From NCBI RefSeq assembly GCF_002095465.1, contig NZ_MLFP01000004.1, forward strand, positions 124,001-188,000: a stretch of 64,000 nt of DNA, given 5' to 3'. This DNA comes from Pantoea rodasii. Lineage in GTDB: Bacteria > Pseudomonadota > Gammaproteobacteria > Enterobacterales > Enterobacteriaceae. A model generated the notes under the pieces. It worked only from the letters and a program-made list of their open reading frames with translations, was not told the DNA's origin and did not search any database. Within the stretch, counting starts at the first letter, position 1. Each line of letters begins with the position of its first letter. Shown piece after piece: positions 9,587 to 18,620 of this stretch. A program made the translations under genes and the position numbers.

Positions 9587-11227
9587 ATGAGCCAGTTTTT
9601 TATGCATGAGAAAAACGATCTGGTGAACGAAGCCATCGAAGGGGTTTTGCTGAGCACGCCATGGCACAACCTGAGCCGCCTAGATCTCGGTGATGAGATC
9701 CGCGTGGTGGTGCGCACAGATTGGGATAAGAGCAAAGTGGCGCTGATCTCCGGCGGCGGATCGGGCCATGAACCGGCACATGCCGGTTTTGTCGGCAAAG
9801 GCATGCTCACGGCGGCGGTGTGCGGCGATATCTTTGCTTCCCCGAGCGTGGACGCGGTGCTGAACGCCATCATCAATGTCACGGGCGATGCAGGTTGCCT
9901 GCTGATTGTGAAGAACTACACCGGCGACCGGTTGAACTTCGGACTGGCGGCAGAGAAAGCGAAAAATCTCGGCTACAACGTCGAGTTGGTGATGGTGCAG
10001 GACGATATTGCGCTGCCCGAAAATCCTCAGCCACGCGGCATCGCGGGAACCGTGCTGGTGCATAAGATCGCCGGTTTTGCCGCCGAGCAGGGGCAGTCGC
10101 TGGATGAAGTCAAAGCGCTTGCGCAACGCGCCATTGATGCCACCTCATCGATTGGGCTGGCGTTTGCCACCTGCCATATTCCTGGCGAAAAGCGCGATGA
10201 ACGCGTTGAAGCGGGCCATAGCGAGCTGGGTATGGGCATTCACGGCGAGCCGGGCGTGGTGACACTGGATACCCAGAACAGTCGAAAAATCAGCAGCATC
10301 ATGACCGATAAGCTGGCGCAGGCGCTGCCAGACGGCAAACAGGCGCTATTGCTGATCAATAACCTCGGTGGCTTTTCCCAGCTGGAGCTGGCGGTGTTGA
10401 CGCGTGAAGTGTTGCAATCACCACTTGCCGCGCGAGTCACTCATCTTATTGGCCCGGCAACCCTGGTCAGCGCCCTGGATATGAAGGGCTTCTCGCTGTC
10501 GTTGCTGGCGCTGGAGGAACCGTTCCTTGAGGCACTGAATGCGCCAGTGCAGGTGCTGGGCTGGGTGCCGGTCTATGATTTCGCCCCGATCAGTTTGCAG
10601 AGCGCGGAAAAAGTCGGCAGCGTGCTGGATTTCGACCCGTCCGACAACGCTGAAGTGGCAAAACATGTTGAGCGCGTGACGCAAACCTTAATCGATCTGG
10701 AAAGCGAACTTAACGCGCTGGATGCCAAAGTCGGCGACGGCGATACCGGCTCAACCTTTGCGGCAGGTGCGAAGAAGATTCAGCGCGGCCTGCGCGACAA
10801 GCAACTGCCGCTGGATGAGCTACCAACTCTGATGGCGCTGATCGGTGAGCAACTGGCGACGGTGATGGGCGGCTCAAGCGGTGTGTTGATGTCGATTCTG
10901 TTCACCAGCGCCGGGCAAAAACTGGAAGAGGGTAGCGCATTGCCGCAGGCCTTAATGCACGGTCTGGAACGGATGAAACATTACGGTGGCGCACAGCCGG
11001 GACATCGTACGTTAGTGGATGCGCTGCAACCGGCGCTGGAAGTGTTAGTAGCCGGTGAGTCGCTGGCTTCTGCCGCGAAAGCTGCTCAGCAAGGTGCGGA
11101 TGCCACGGCACAAATGCAGAGTGCCAAAGCGGGCCGTTCGGCTTATCTGAACCAAAAAAGTCTGGATGGGGTGAAAGATCCGGGTGCGTATGCGGTTGAG
11201 AAGGTGTTTGCGGTGTTAGCCGGTTGA
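9587..11227 (+). CDS. dhaK: Dihydroxyacetone kinase, ATP-dependent single-chain type (DhaK-DhaL fusion)
   Basis: Phosphorylates dihydroxyacetone (and possibly glyceraldehyde) with ATP in the cytosol, feeding DHAP to glycolysis. The 546-residue chain has a DhaK domain (about 1-330) with SGGGSGHEPAHAGFVGKGML near the start and GMGIHGEPG, whose His (about residue 219) would hold the substrate as a hemiaminal, joined to a DhaL domain (about 350-546) with GDGDTGSTFAAGAK for Mg-ADP binding and GGSSGVLMSI. This is the Citrobacter freundii DhaK layout, not the PTS-dependent DhaKLM of E. coli, and no PTS partner is nearby. ATG 9587 follows GGAGAGGA by 5 bases; the open frame upstream has no ribosome site. 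It stands alone and converges on sbmA. Confidence 0.92.
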   Translation: MSQFFMHEKNDLVNEAIEGVLLSTPWHNLSRLDLGDEIRVVVRTDWDKSKVALISGGGSGHEPAHAGFVGKGMLTAAVCGDIFASPSVDAVLNAIINVTGDAGCLLIVKNYTGDRLNFGLAAEKAKNLGYNVELVMVQDDIALPENPQPRGIAGTVLVHKIAGFAAEQGQSLDEVKALAQRAIDATSSIGLAFATCHIPGEKRDERVEAGHSELGMGIHGEPGVVTLDTQNSRKISSIMTDKLAQALPDGKQALLLINNLGGFSQLELAVLTREVLQSPLAARVTHLIGPATLVSALDMKGFSLSLLALEEPFLEALNAPVQVLGWVPVYDFAPISLQSAEKVGSVLDFDPSDNAEVAKHVERVTQTLIDLESELNALDAKVGDGDTGSTFAAGAKKIQRGLRDKQLPLDELPTLMALIGEQLATVMGGSSGVLMSILFTSAGQKLEEGSALPQALMHGLERMKHYGGAQPGHRTLVDALQPALEVLVAGESLASAAKAAQQGADATAQMQSAKAGRSAYLNQKSLDGVKDPGAYAVEKVFAVLAG

Positions 11228-11250
11228 TGGCAACTGATTGATGAGAAGGG

Positions 11251-11323
11251 TCGCGGCGCGATTTATCGTGCGCACCTGAAGCGATATCACCGCTGACAGG
11301 TGCGTCATACATTACGCCGCTAC
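11251..11323. repeat. GTAGCGGCGC-type palindromic intergenic repeat, copy A
   Basis: TCGCGGCGCGATTTATCGTGCGCACCTG on one side (11251-11278, first 15 bases match the family end) is mirrored by CAGGTGCG at 11297-11304 and TACGCCGCTAC at 11313-11323. It sits between the convergent dhaK and sbmA genes and could form a long hairpin in either transcript. Confidence 0.65.
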
Positions 11324-11330
11324 AACAACC

Positions 11331-12566
11331 TTAGTCCGCCGACTCGCGCATCATCTCTTGATGCGGGATATCCGACAGAATCTGCTCGAAACTGCGCAGA
11401 CGTTTGTAGATCGACATCAGCTCGACCAGCGTTGACCACGACGAGATCAGATACTGGAACGACGATCGCACCTGATCAAACACGTTGGTAATCTGGTTGA
11501 GCAAACCGAGCGTGATGGTCCCGGCGACAATCGACGGGAACAGCAGGAACAGCCCGAATACGTTATCGACCTGCAGATAGAGAATGCGGGTGATGTTGAA
11601 ATAGAGATAGTGGAAATAGAGACGGAAATAGTTAAAGCGCACGCGGCTGAACAGCTCATTGACCGTCGGCGGTGACGCACGATCGGCATTGTCTTCGCCA
11701 TACACCAGCTCTTTACGATAGGCCGCTTCAACACGCTGATTGCGGAACTCCAGCCCCGGTAATTTAATCCCGACAATCGCCAGCAGCCCGGTACCAAACA
11801 CCGACCACAGCACTGCCGCAATCACCAACGCATACGGAATATTACCCAGCAGCGGGATGTCTTTCACGTGATGTGACAGCGTGATCAGCACCGGCAGGAA
11901 CGCTACCAGCGTCATAATTGCCTGAATAAAGCTCACGCCCCAATCTTCCAGCGTGCTGGCAAAACGCATGGTGTCTTCCTGCACACGCTGCGCGGCACCT
12001 TCCACATGGCGCAGGCGCTGCCAGTTATGCATGTAGTAGTTGTTCATCGCGGTACGCCAGCGGAACACCCAGTGGCTGATGAAGAACGAGTTCATCACGC
12101 CAATCACCACCGCAATCAGTGCGATGCCTAAAAAGGCGAGAACCTGCTGGTAAAATTCAGCAATCTGCACCGATCCGGCTTTGGTTAAGGCCTTTTGAAT
12201 CAAATCATAGAAGGGGCCATACCAGGCGTTGACCGCCACGCCAACCTGCACACCAAACCAGGTGACGAAGATGATCAGGGCGGCGCCCCACACTGACCAG
12301 CGCTGCCACGGATGGTTATCGATCACCTTCCAGGCAAGAGCGAAAATCGCCGCAACGATCCAGTAATAGGCATAGAACCATAATTGGCTTGGATGGATGA
12401 AACGGCTGGCGTTGGTGGGCAGCGGCTGTTGCATCGCCGCATGCAGCGAAGGCCACAGTGCAGGCAGTTCATTGGCAAAGCCGAACCAGGCAAAAATCGC
12501 AATCAAACTCCAAATCGCGGCCGAGCTGAAAAACAGCGCTGGCCGCGGAAAATAGGACTTAAACAT
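11331..12566 (-). CDS. sbmA: Peptide antibiotic transporter SbmA
   Basis: Inner-membrane, proton-driven importer of microcin B17/J25-type peptides, bleomycin and proline-rich antimicrobial peptides. The 411-residue protein matches E. coli SbmA (406 aa) throughout, notably [60 protein letters not shown] and [20 protein letters not shown]; it lacks the ATPase domain found in BacA-related ABC proteins. About seven hydrophobic segments are visible. ATG 12566 is preferred because GGAG lies 5 bases upstream and the product then begins MFKSYFPRP like MFKSFFPKP in E. coli; a GTG two codons earlier is possible. Monocistronic and divergent from the gluconate dehydrogenase operon. Confidence 0.93.
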   Translation of the reverse strand: MFKSYFPRPALFFSSAAIWSLIAIFAWFGFANELPALWPSLHAAMQQPLPTNASRFIHPSQLWFYAYYWIVAAIFALAWKVIDNHPWQRWSVWGAALIIFVTWFGVQVGVAVNAWYGPFYDLIQKALTKAGSVQIAEFYQQVLAFLGIALIAVVIGVMNSFFISHWVFRWRTAMNNYYMHNWQRLRHVEGAAQRVQEDTMRFASTLEDWGVSFIQAIMTLVAFLPVLITLSHHVKDIPLLGNIPYALVIAAVLWSVFGTGLLAIVGIKLPGLEFRNQRVEAAYRKELVYGEDNADRASPPTVNELFSRVRFNYFRLYFHYLYFNITRILYLQVDNVFGLFLLFPSIVAGTITLGLLNQITNVFDQVRSSFQYLISSWSTLVELMSIYKRLRSFEQILSDIPHQEMMRESAD

Positions 12567-12751
12567 AGGCACTCCGCTGTTGTGTGTACTCTTTTATACC
12601 GCGTCAGACAGTGCTTTGTCTGTTGTGGGTTGTATCTGACGATGACAGCATCGCCGCAGTGATGTAAAGCGACGCCGTGAGTTGTTAAGTATTTTGTGCG
12701 CATTTGTTTCGAGAAACTAAATTAATACAGTTTGTAGTGTTACACTATGCG

Positions 12752-12771
12752 CACTGTTACCGGTAACAGTG
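12752..12771. promoter_or_regulatory. Perfect 20-bp palindrome, GntR (LacI-family) type operator
   Basis: CACTGTTACCGGTAACAGTG is self-complementary. Its core TGTTACCGGTAACA matches what I remember of the E. coli GntR/IdnR gluconate-repressor operator (TGTTACC-S-GTAACA). It lies 91 bases upstream of the gluconate dehydrogenase operon start and about 186 from sbmA, in their shared 295-base divergent region. Confidence 0.7.
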
Positions 12772-12861
12772 ACGCTGTATCCCTTAAGACACAACTAAAA
12801 AAACAATACAACGCAACGAGTTAACTTTCATACCGCATTCATGTGGTAATGAGGCAATGTC

Positions 12862-13596
12862 ATGTCAGAACAAAAAAATGGTCACAGTCGCAGGGATTTT
12901 CTGCTGAGAACCATCACCCTGGCGCCAGCAATGGCCGTTGGCGGTTCGGCGATGGGCGCGTTAGTGGTGCCGATGGCCGCAGGAGCAGCAGAGCAACCCG
13001 TCGCACCTCAACAGGCACGCGCTTATCAGCCGGTGTGGTTCACCGCAGAAGAGTTCGCTTTTCTCACTGCCGCGGTGGCACGCCTGATCCCCAATGATGA
13101 ACGCGGTCCTGGCGCACTGGAAGCCGGTGTGCCGGAGTTTATCGATCGTCAAATGAACACGCCGTACGCCACCGGCAGCAACTGGTACATGCAAGGTCCG
13201 TTCAATCCCGATCTGCCTAAAGAGCTGGGTTATCAGTCTCCGCTGGTGCCGCAGCAGATTTATCGCCTCGGCCTGGCCGATGCCGATGGCTGGAGCAAAA
13301 AGCAGCACGGCAAAGTATTCGCTGAGCTGACAGGCGAACAGCAGGATGCCTTGCTCACCGCCTTCGAGAGCGGCCAGGCAATGTTCCCGCAGCTCAATAG
13401 CAAAACCTTCTTCTCCTTCCTGCTGCAGAACACCCGCGAGGGTTACTTCAGCGATCCGATCCACGGTGGAAATCAGGGCATGGTGGGCTGGAAGCTGATT
13501 GGCTTCCCTGGCGCACGTGCCGACTTTATGGATTGGGTTGAGCGCGGTGAACGTTATCCGTTCCCGTCAGTGGATATTCGCGGGGAGAGGGCGTAA
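12862..13596 (+). CDS. Gluconate 2-dehydrogenase gamma (subunit 3) protein, Tat-exported
   Basis: Small subunit of a membrane-bound sugar-acid dehydrogenase. The 244-residue protein starts with a twin-arginine signal ([20 protein letters not shown], then cleavage near GAAEQ); in this family the signal carries the folded flavoprotein partner to the periplasm. The mature part ([40 protein letters not shown]) is the gluconate 2-dehydrogenase subunit 3 domain. Start ATG 12862 follows GAGG by 7 bases. First gene of a three-gene operon, two bases before the flavoprotein start. Control by a GntR-like repressor is suggested by the upstream palindrome. A 2-ketogluconate or sorbitol dehydrogenase of the same family cannot be excluded. 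Confidence 0.88.
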   Translation: MSEQKNGHSRRDFLLRTITLAPAMAVGGSAMGALVVPMAAGAAEQPVAPQQARAYQPVWFTAEEFAFLTAAVARLIPNDERGPGALEAGVPEFIDRQMNTPYATGSNWYMQGPFNPDLPKELGYQSPLVPQQIYRLGLADADGWSKKQHGKVFAELTGEQQDALLTAFESGQAMFPQLNSKTFFSFLLQNTREGYFSDPIHGGNQGMVGWKLIGFPGARADFMDWVERGERYPFPSVDIRGERA

Positions 13597-13598
13597 CT

Positions 13599-15383
13599 GT
13601 GGCAAATGAATTGAAAAAAGTAGACGCGGTGATCGTTGGTTTCGGCTGGGCCGGCGCGATCATGGCGAAAGAGCTGACCGAAGCGGGTTTGAACGTGGTG
13701 GCGCTGGAGCGCGGCCCACATCGTGATACCTATCCTGATGGATCCTATCCGCAGTCGATTGATGAGCTGACCTATAACATCCGTAAAAAGCTGTTCCAGG
13801 ATCTGTCGAAAAGCACCGTCACCATTCGTCACGATGCTTCGCAAACCGCCGTGCCGTATCGTCAGCTGGCGGCCTTTTTACCGGGCACCGGCACCGGCGG
13901 TGCAGGTCTGCACTGGTCAGGCGTGCATTTCCGTGTCGATCCGGTTGAGCTGAATCTGCGCAGCCATTACGAGCAGCGTTACGGTAAAAACTTCATCCCG
14001 GAAGGCATGACCATTCAGGATTTCGGCGTCAGCTATGATGAGCTGGAGCCGTTCTTTGATCAGGCCGAGAAAGTATTTGGCACCTCCGGCAGCGCCTGGT
14101 CGATCAAAGGTAAGCTGCAGGGCAAAGAGCAGGGCGGTAACCCGTACGCGCCGGATCGTTCCAGCGCTTTCCCACTGCCTGCACAGAAGCGCACCTATTC
14201 GTCACAGTTGTTCGCTCAGGCCGCTGAATCAGTCGGTTATCATCCGTACGATATGCCGTCTGCCAATACCTCTGGCCCGTACACCAACACCTACGGTGCG
14301 CAAATGGGGCCGTGTAACTTCTGCGGTTACTGCAGCGGTTATGCCTGCTACATGTACTCCAAAGCTTCGCCGAACGTGAACATCCTGCCCGCACTGCGTC
14401 AGGAGCCGAAGTTCGAACTGCGTAATAACGCCTACGTGCTGCGCGTCAATCTCACCGATGACAAGAAGCGCGCAACGGGCGTGACCTATCAGGATGGTCA
14501 GGGACGCGAAGTGGTGCAGCCGGCGGATCTGGTGATCCTCGCGGCGTTCCAGTTCCACAACGTGCATCTGATGCTGCTGTCAGGCATTGGCAAGCCGTAT
14601 AACCCGATCAGCAATGAAGGTGTGGTCGGCCGTAACTTTGCCTACCAGAACATCTCCACGCTGAAAGCGCTGTTCGACAAGAACACCACCACCAATCCGT
14701 TTATCGGAGCAGGCGGTGCGGGCGTAGCGGTGGATGACTTCAACGCGGATAACTTCGACCATGGGCCGTATGGCTTCGTCGGCGGTTCACCGTTCTGGGT
14801 TAACCAGGCGGGTACTAAGCCGATTTCGGGTCTGCCTACGCCAAAAGGTACGCCGAACTGGGGCAGCCAGTGGAAAGCGGCTGTTGCTGATACTTATAAC
14901 CATCACATTTCGATGGATGCGCACGGCGCGCACCAGTCGTATCGCGCCAACTACCTTGATCTCGATCCGAACTACAAAGATGTCTATGGCCAGCCGCTGC
15001 TGCGCATGACCTTTGACTGGCAGGAAAACGACATCAAGATGGCGCAGTTTATGGTCGGCAAGATGCGCAAAATCACCGAAGCGATGAACCCGAAAATGAT
15101 CATCGGCGGCGCTAAAGCCGCAGGTACGCACTTCGATACGACCGTGTATCAAACCACGCACATGAGCGGCGGCGCAATCATGGGTGAAGATCCGAAGACC
15201 AGTGCAGTGAACCGTTATCTGCAGAGCTGGGATGTGTCCAATGTGTTTGTGCCAGGCGCTTCTGCATTCCCGCAGGGCCTCGGCTACAACCCAACCGGCA
15301 TGGTGGCGGCGTTGACCTATTGGTCAGCCAAAGCCATTCGTGAACAGTATCTCAAGAGCCCCGGCCCACTGGTTCAGGCATAA
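13599..15383 (+). CDS. Gluconate 2-dehydrogenase flavoprotein (alpha) subunit, GMC oxidoreductase
   Basis: Catalytic FAD subunit, oxidising gluconate to 2-ketogluconate (or the next step to 2,5-diketogluconate) in the periplasm. The 594 residues begin with a Rossmann FAD motif (VDAVIVGFGWAGAIMAKEL) and end with the GMC motif GYNPTGMVAALTYWSAKAI; the internal FCGYCSGYACYMYSKASP is a cysteine cluster seen in the FAD-Fe-S members of this family, and HMSGG (about residue 525) lies in the catalytic region. It has no signal of its own, consistent with riding on the Tat signal of the gamma subunit. Start is GTG 13599 with GGAGAGGG 6-7 bases upstream. The substrate cannot be fixed from sequence because gluconate and 2-ketogluconate dehydrogenases are close paralogues. 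Confidence 0.9.
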   Translation: MANELKKVDAVIVGFGWAGAIMAKELTEAGLNVVALERGPHRDTYPDGSYPQSIDELTYNIRKKLFQDLSKSTVTIRHDASQTAVPYRQLAAFLPGTGTGGAGLHWSGVHFRVDPVELNLRSHYEQRYGKNFIPEGMTIQDFGVSYDELEPFFDQAEKVFGTSGSAWSIKGKLQGKEQGGNPYAPDRSSAFPLPAQKRTYSSQLFAQAAESVGYHPYDMPSANTSGPYTNTYGAQMGPCNFCGYCSGYACYMYSKASPNVNILPALRQEPKFELRNNAYVLRVNLTDDKKRATGVTYQDGQGREVVQPADLVILAAFQFHNVHLMLLSGIGKPYNPISNEGVVGRNFAYQNISTLKALFDKNTTTNPFIGAGGAGVAVDDFNADNFDHGPYGFVGGSPFWVNQAGTKPISGLPTPKGTPNWGSQWKAAVADTYNHHISMDAHGAHQSYRANYLDLDPNYKDVYGQPLLRMTFDWQENDIKMAQFMVGKMRKITEAMNPKMIIGGAKAAGTHFDTTVYQTTHMSGGAIMGEDPKTSAVNRYLQSWDVSNVFVPGASAFPQGLGYNPTGMVAALTYWSAKAIREQYLKSPGPLVQA

Positions 15384-15394
15384 GGAACACGGCG

Positions 15395-16714
15395 ATGCTC
15401 AAAAGCATTTTAGCCCTGTTTCTGGGCACGATGACGTTCGCCGCAGTGGCGGACGAAGCAGTTTCGGACGCACTGGTGAAGCGCGGCGAGTACCTGGCAC
15501 GCGCGGGTGACTGCGTGGCCTGTCACAGCATTGCAGGCGGCCAGCCGTTTGCCGGTGGTTTACCGATGGCGACGCCGATTGGCACCATTTACTCCACCAA
15601 TATCACGCCAGATAAAGCGAACGGTATCGGTGATTACAGCTACGACGACTTCCAGAAAGCGGTGCGTCACGGCGTGGCGAAAAATGGCGAGACGCTCTAT
15701 CCGGCGATGCCTTATCCGTCCTACGCGGTGGTCAGTGACGACGATATGCAGGCGTTATATGCCTACTTCATGCACGGTGTACAACCGGTGGCGCAGGCCA
15801 ACAAAGACAGCGATATTCCATGGCCGCTGTCGATGCGCTGGCCGCTCTCCATCTGGCGTGGCATCTTCGCGCCAGACGTGAAAGCGTTCCAGCCAGCGGC
15901 GCAGGAAGATCCGGCGTTAGCACGGGGTCGTTATCTGGTGGAAGGTCTGGGTCACTGCGGTGCCTGCCATACGCCGCGTAGCATCACCATGCAGGAAAAA
16001 GCACTCACTAACGGCGAAGGCAATGATTACCTGTCTGGCAGCAGCGCACCGATTGATGGCTGGACCGCCAGCAATCTGCGTGGCGATAACCGTGATGGCT
16101 TAGGCCGCTGGAGCGAGGACGATCTGAAGCAGTTCCTGCGCTTTGGCCGCAACGATCACACCGCCGTATTTGGTGGCATGACCGATGTGGTGCAGCACAG
16201 CCTGCAGTACCTCAACGACGAAGATATCAGTGCGATTGCCAAATATCTGAAGTCGCTGGGCGCGAAGGATGCCAGCCAGACGGTGTTCACGCAGGACGAT
16301 ACGGTCGCGAAAGCGTTGTGGAAGGGCGATGACAGCCAGCCAGGCGCATCGGTGTATGTCGATAGCTGTGCGGCCTGTCATAAAACCGACGGCAGCGGTT
16401 ATCAGCGCTTCTACCCGGCACTGCGTGGCAACCCGGTGGTGATGGCTGAAGACCCAACTTCACTGATCCACATCGTGCTGGTGGGCGGCACCTTGCCTGG
16501 CGTGCAGGGCGCACCAACGGCGATTACCATGCCGGCTTTCGGCTGGCGCATGAACGACAACCAGGTGGCGGATGTGGTGAACTTCATTCGCGGCAGCTGG
16601 GGTAATGGCGTGAAGTCGACGGTGACGGCGAAAGATGTGGCGAAGCTGCGCAAAGACGAGGCAGTCGAGTCGAAGCAAGGCAGCGCGGACATTAAGGTGC
16701 TGGAAGGGCAGTAA
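15395..16714 (+). CDS. Gluconate 2-dehydrogenase cytochrome c subunit (triheme)
   Basis: Passes electrons from the flavoprotein to ubiquinone in the inner membrane. The 439-residue protein has a Sec signal (MLKSILALFLGTMTFAAVA) and three c-type heme motifs: CVACH at residues 40-44, CGACH near 188 and CAACH near 325. The three-heme layout is that of the alcohol/gluconate dehydrogenase cytochrome family. A hydrophobic C-terminal anchor is not obvious; the end is polar, so membrane attachment may be through the interface of the domains. ATG 15395 is 11 bases after the flavoprotein stop with AAGGA upstream, so it is the last gene of the operon. c-type cytochrome maturation in the periplasm is required. 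Confidence 0.92.
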   Translation: MLKSILALFLGTMTFAAVADEAVSDALVKRGEYLARAGDCVACHSIAGGQPFAGGLPMATPIGTIYSTNITPDKANGIGDYSYDDFQKAVRHGVAKNGETLYPAMPYPSYAVVSDDDMQALYAYFMHGVQPVAQANKDSDIPWPLSMRWPLSIWRGIFAPDVKAFQPAAQEDPALARGRYLVEGLGHCGACHTPRSITMQEKALTNGEGNDYLSGSSAPIDGWTASNLRGDNRDGLGRWSEDDLKQFLRFGRNDHTAVFGGMTDVVQHSLQYLNDEDISAIAKYLKSLGAKDASQTVFTQDDTVAKALWKGDDSQPGASVYVDSCAACHKTDGSGYQRFYPALRGNPVVMAEDPTSLIHIVLVGGTLPGVQGAPTAITMPAFGWRMNDNQVADVVNFIRGSWGNGVKSTVTAKDVAKLRKDEAVESKQGSADIKVLEGQ

Positions 16715-16729
16715 GCCAATATGGCGTTT

Positions 16730-16790
16730 TAAAGCACGATAAAGCGCGCCGCTACAGATCGCACTGATCGGGTAGCGGCGCAATTTATGA
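16730..16790. repeat. GTAGCGGCGC-type palindromic repeat, copy B (arms inverted)
   Basis: GCACGATAAAGCGCGCCGCTAC at about 16734-16755 and GTAGCGGCGCAATTTAT at 16772-16788 are the two family arms, here back to back with a short centre. The remaining bases up to 17049 hold no gene: 16792-16811 (TGAACCCCCGAAAGTTGGAC) resembles an insertion-sequence end, and the rest is AT-rich promoter region of the next gene. Confidence 0.6.
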
Positions 16791-16998
16791 AGTGAACCCC
16801 CGAAAGTTGGACCCCATTCCAATGAGTAGGGTGCGCATTCATCTGCATCGTTTCACCGAACTCACTGACCCCATGAAGCATTCATACTTACCGTTGCAAT
16901 AATTGTGTTCTACACCTCCTCAAAATTAAATCCCTACAAGCATTGTCTCATTTTTCATCCCTCTCATTGCAAGGCCATCGTTAAGCGCACATAATTCC

Positions 16999-17036
16999 GG
17001 TTTATGAAATTATAAAAATTACTTATTTTATAAACC
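16999..17036. promoter_or_regulatory. Inverted repeat upstream of the Xre-ImmA/IrrE gene, probable operator
   Basis: GGTTTATGAAAT (16999-17010) and ATTTTATAAACC (17025-17036) are 12-bp arms with one mismatch and a 14-base spacer, ending four bases before the ribosome site. Xre-type antitoxins usually repress their own promoter through such palindromes. Confidence 0.6.
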
Positions 17037-17049
17037 AACGGAGGTCAGT

Positions 17050-18117
17050 GTGTTTGGAGAACGTTTATTGCGCGCGCGCTCCGCTGCGGGCTTATCCATG
17101 AAGCAGCTGGCTGAAAAGGCCGGCGTCAGCGCCAATATGATCAAGAAATACGAGCATAACGAAAGTATGCCGGGGTCTGCAGTGCTGGTGAAAATGTCGC
17201 GCGCGTTAGGCGTGCGTAACGAATATTTTTTCCGTCCTACTACGGTAGAACTTAAAAATATTGAATACCGCAAACGCCAGACGCTATCAGCCAAAATGTT
17301 GGCGCAGATCCATGCTGATGTGATTGATCAGGCAGAGCGGTGGCTTGAGCTTGCCAATTTGTGGCCTAATTTTCCCGTTGCCACTTTTGCTCAACCTCAT
17401 CTTCCCGCTGAGCTTGTTGAAAACTATCCGCAGCTTGAAACGATTGCGGATGACGTCCGGCTACAGTGGGGGCTCGGTCAGCAACCCATCACGCATTTGA
17501 TAGATGTGCTGGAAAGCCATGGGATTCTGGTGATCGTCACGGATGTCGATCATTCTGACAAGTTTGATGGCTGTCAGACGATGATTGACGCTATACCCGT
17601 CATCGTTATCTCCGCAAAATGGCCGGGCGATCGCCAGCGTTTTACCTTAGCGCATGAGCTTGGCCATTTGATTTTACATGGTCGTCTTGCATCTTCTCTG
17701 GATGAGGAGAAAGCGTGCAATCGCTTTGCGGGGGCTTTGCTTTTCCCAGCTAATGCTGTGTTTCAGCATTTTGGCCACCGCCGTGCTCGTATTGAGGAGC
17801 AAGAGCTCTATTTACAGAAAATGGATTATGGGTTGAGCATGATGGCCTGTGTGTATCGCGCTGCCGATCTGGCTGTGATAACAGAGGGAAAACGCAAAGA
17901 TCTGATCATGATGTTCTCTGCGCGAAAATGGCGTAAACAGGAGCCTGGTGAGCAGGTTACGCGTGAGAGCACTCTGCTTTTTCCCCAGTTAATTTATCGC
18001 GCGTTAGGCGAAGGGATTATCACTGAAGGTAAAGCGGCTGAGCTAATGGGCATCTCGTTAGTCACCTTCCACCGCGAGCGACAGTTGGGGTGGTCGGATG
18101 ATCATTCTCATCAGTGA
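17050..18117 (+). CDS. Xre-family HTH and ImmA/IrrE metallopeptidase-like protein
   Basis: A 355-residue two-domain protein. Residues ~1-65 are an Xre/Cro helix-turn-helix (MKQLAEKAGVSANMIKKYEH). The rest is an ImmA/IrrE (COG2856) domain with the zinc motif HELGH at residues 202-206 inside FTLAHELGHLILHG. Proteins of this kind either cleave a partner repressor (ImmA, IrrE) or act as antitoxin-regulators next to a toxin. GTG 17050 is the start because GGAGG lies 5 bases upstream and the HTH begins at once. The 3' end overlaps the PIN-domain gene by 20 bases, so the two are translationally coupled. I infer an antitoxin/autoregulator role; a phage-like regulatory protease is the alternative. Confidence 0.85.
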   Translation: MFGERLLRARSAAGLSMKQLAEKAGVSANMIKKYEHNESMPGSAVLVKMSRALGVRNEYFFRPTTVELKNIEYRKRQTLSAKMLAQIHADVIDQAERWLELANLWPNFPVATFAQPHLPAELVENYPQLETIADDVRLQWGLGQQPITHLIDVLESHGILVIVTDVDHSDKFDGCQTMIDAIPVIVISAKWPGDRQRFTLAHELGHLILHGRLASSLDEEKACNRFAGALLFPANAVFQHFGHRRARIEEQELYLQKMDYGLSMMACVYRAADLAVITEGKRKDLIMMFSARKWRKQEPGEQVTRESTLLFPQLIYRALGEGIITEGKAAELMGISLVTFHRERQLGWSDDHSHQ

Positions 18118-18583
18118 TGCCAACATTTTAATTGATATGGAAGAGGGCGATTTGTTAGATGCGCTCTTCGAATTGCCCTACCAATTTACCGTGCCAGATT
18201 TACTCTATTTTGATGAGCTTGAAACCCACCATGCCGATTTGCTTGATAAAGGATTGGTCATTGGAGAATTGAGTTCAAACACAATGATGTACGCTATAAA
18301 ACTCATTGAGCGTGTGCGTGGGCCCAGCCGCAATGATTGTTTTGCATTAGCCCTGGCTAAACAGGAAATCTGTCCGCTATTAACCGGTGACAGAGCGCTC
18401 AATCGAGTTGCCAGAGAAGAGGGTATAGATGTTCGTGGAACGCTTTGGGTTGTGGAAGCAATGATTGAGCATCAGATCATTACAGTGGATGGCGCGCGCC
18501 GGGCTTATTGCCAAATGCGAGACAGTGGCAGGCGCTTGCCATGGGATATTGCCTTCGCGCAGTTAGACAAATTCGCGAAATAG
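18098..18583 (+). CDS. PIN-domain-like protein, probable toxin partner
   Basis: A 161-residue protein beginning IILISDANILIDMEEGD, with the first acidic residues of a PIN nuclease, then DELE..H, a conserved NDCFALALAKQE block and LLTGDRALNRVAREEG, which is the usual second Asp region. PIN proteins cut RNA with a cluster of Asp/Glu and Mg ions. It overlaps the upstream Xre-ImmA/IrrE gene by 20 bases, a coupling typical of type II toxin-antitoxin pairs. I infer a toxin; the exact subfamily and RNA target are unknown. A hairpin terminator follows at the stop codon. Confidence 0.75.
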   Translation: MIILISDANILIDMEEGDLLDALFELPYQFTVPDLLYFDELETHHADLLDKGLVIGELSSNTMMYAIKLIERVRGPSRNDCFALALAKQEICPLLTGDRALNRVAREEGIDVRGTLWVVEAMIEHQIITVDGARRAYCQMRDSGRRLPWDIAFAQLDKFAK

Positions 18584-18606
18584 TGGGCGGCTATATTTCC
18601 GCCCAC
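18583..18606. terminator. Bidirectional hairpin between the PIN gene and the MFS gene
   Basis: GTGGGCGG, loop CTATATTT, CCGCCCAC: eight perfect pairs starting at the last base of the PIN stop codon, between convergent genes. There is no clear T-run. Confidence 0.55.
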
Positions 18607-18620
18607 GGTCGACCGATTAC

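Noticed and set aside
9587..11227. PTS-dependent dihydroxyacetone kinase (DhaKLM type)
   Set aside because: DhaK and DhaL are fused in one chain and no DhaM is present, so the ATP-dependent type fits better.
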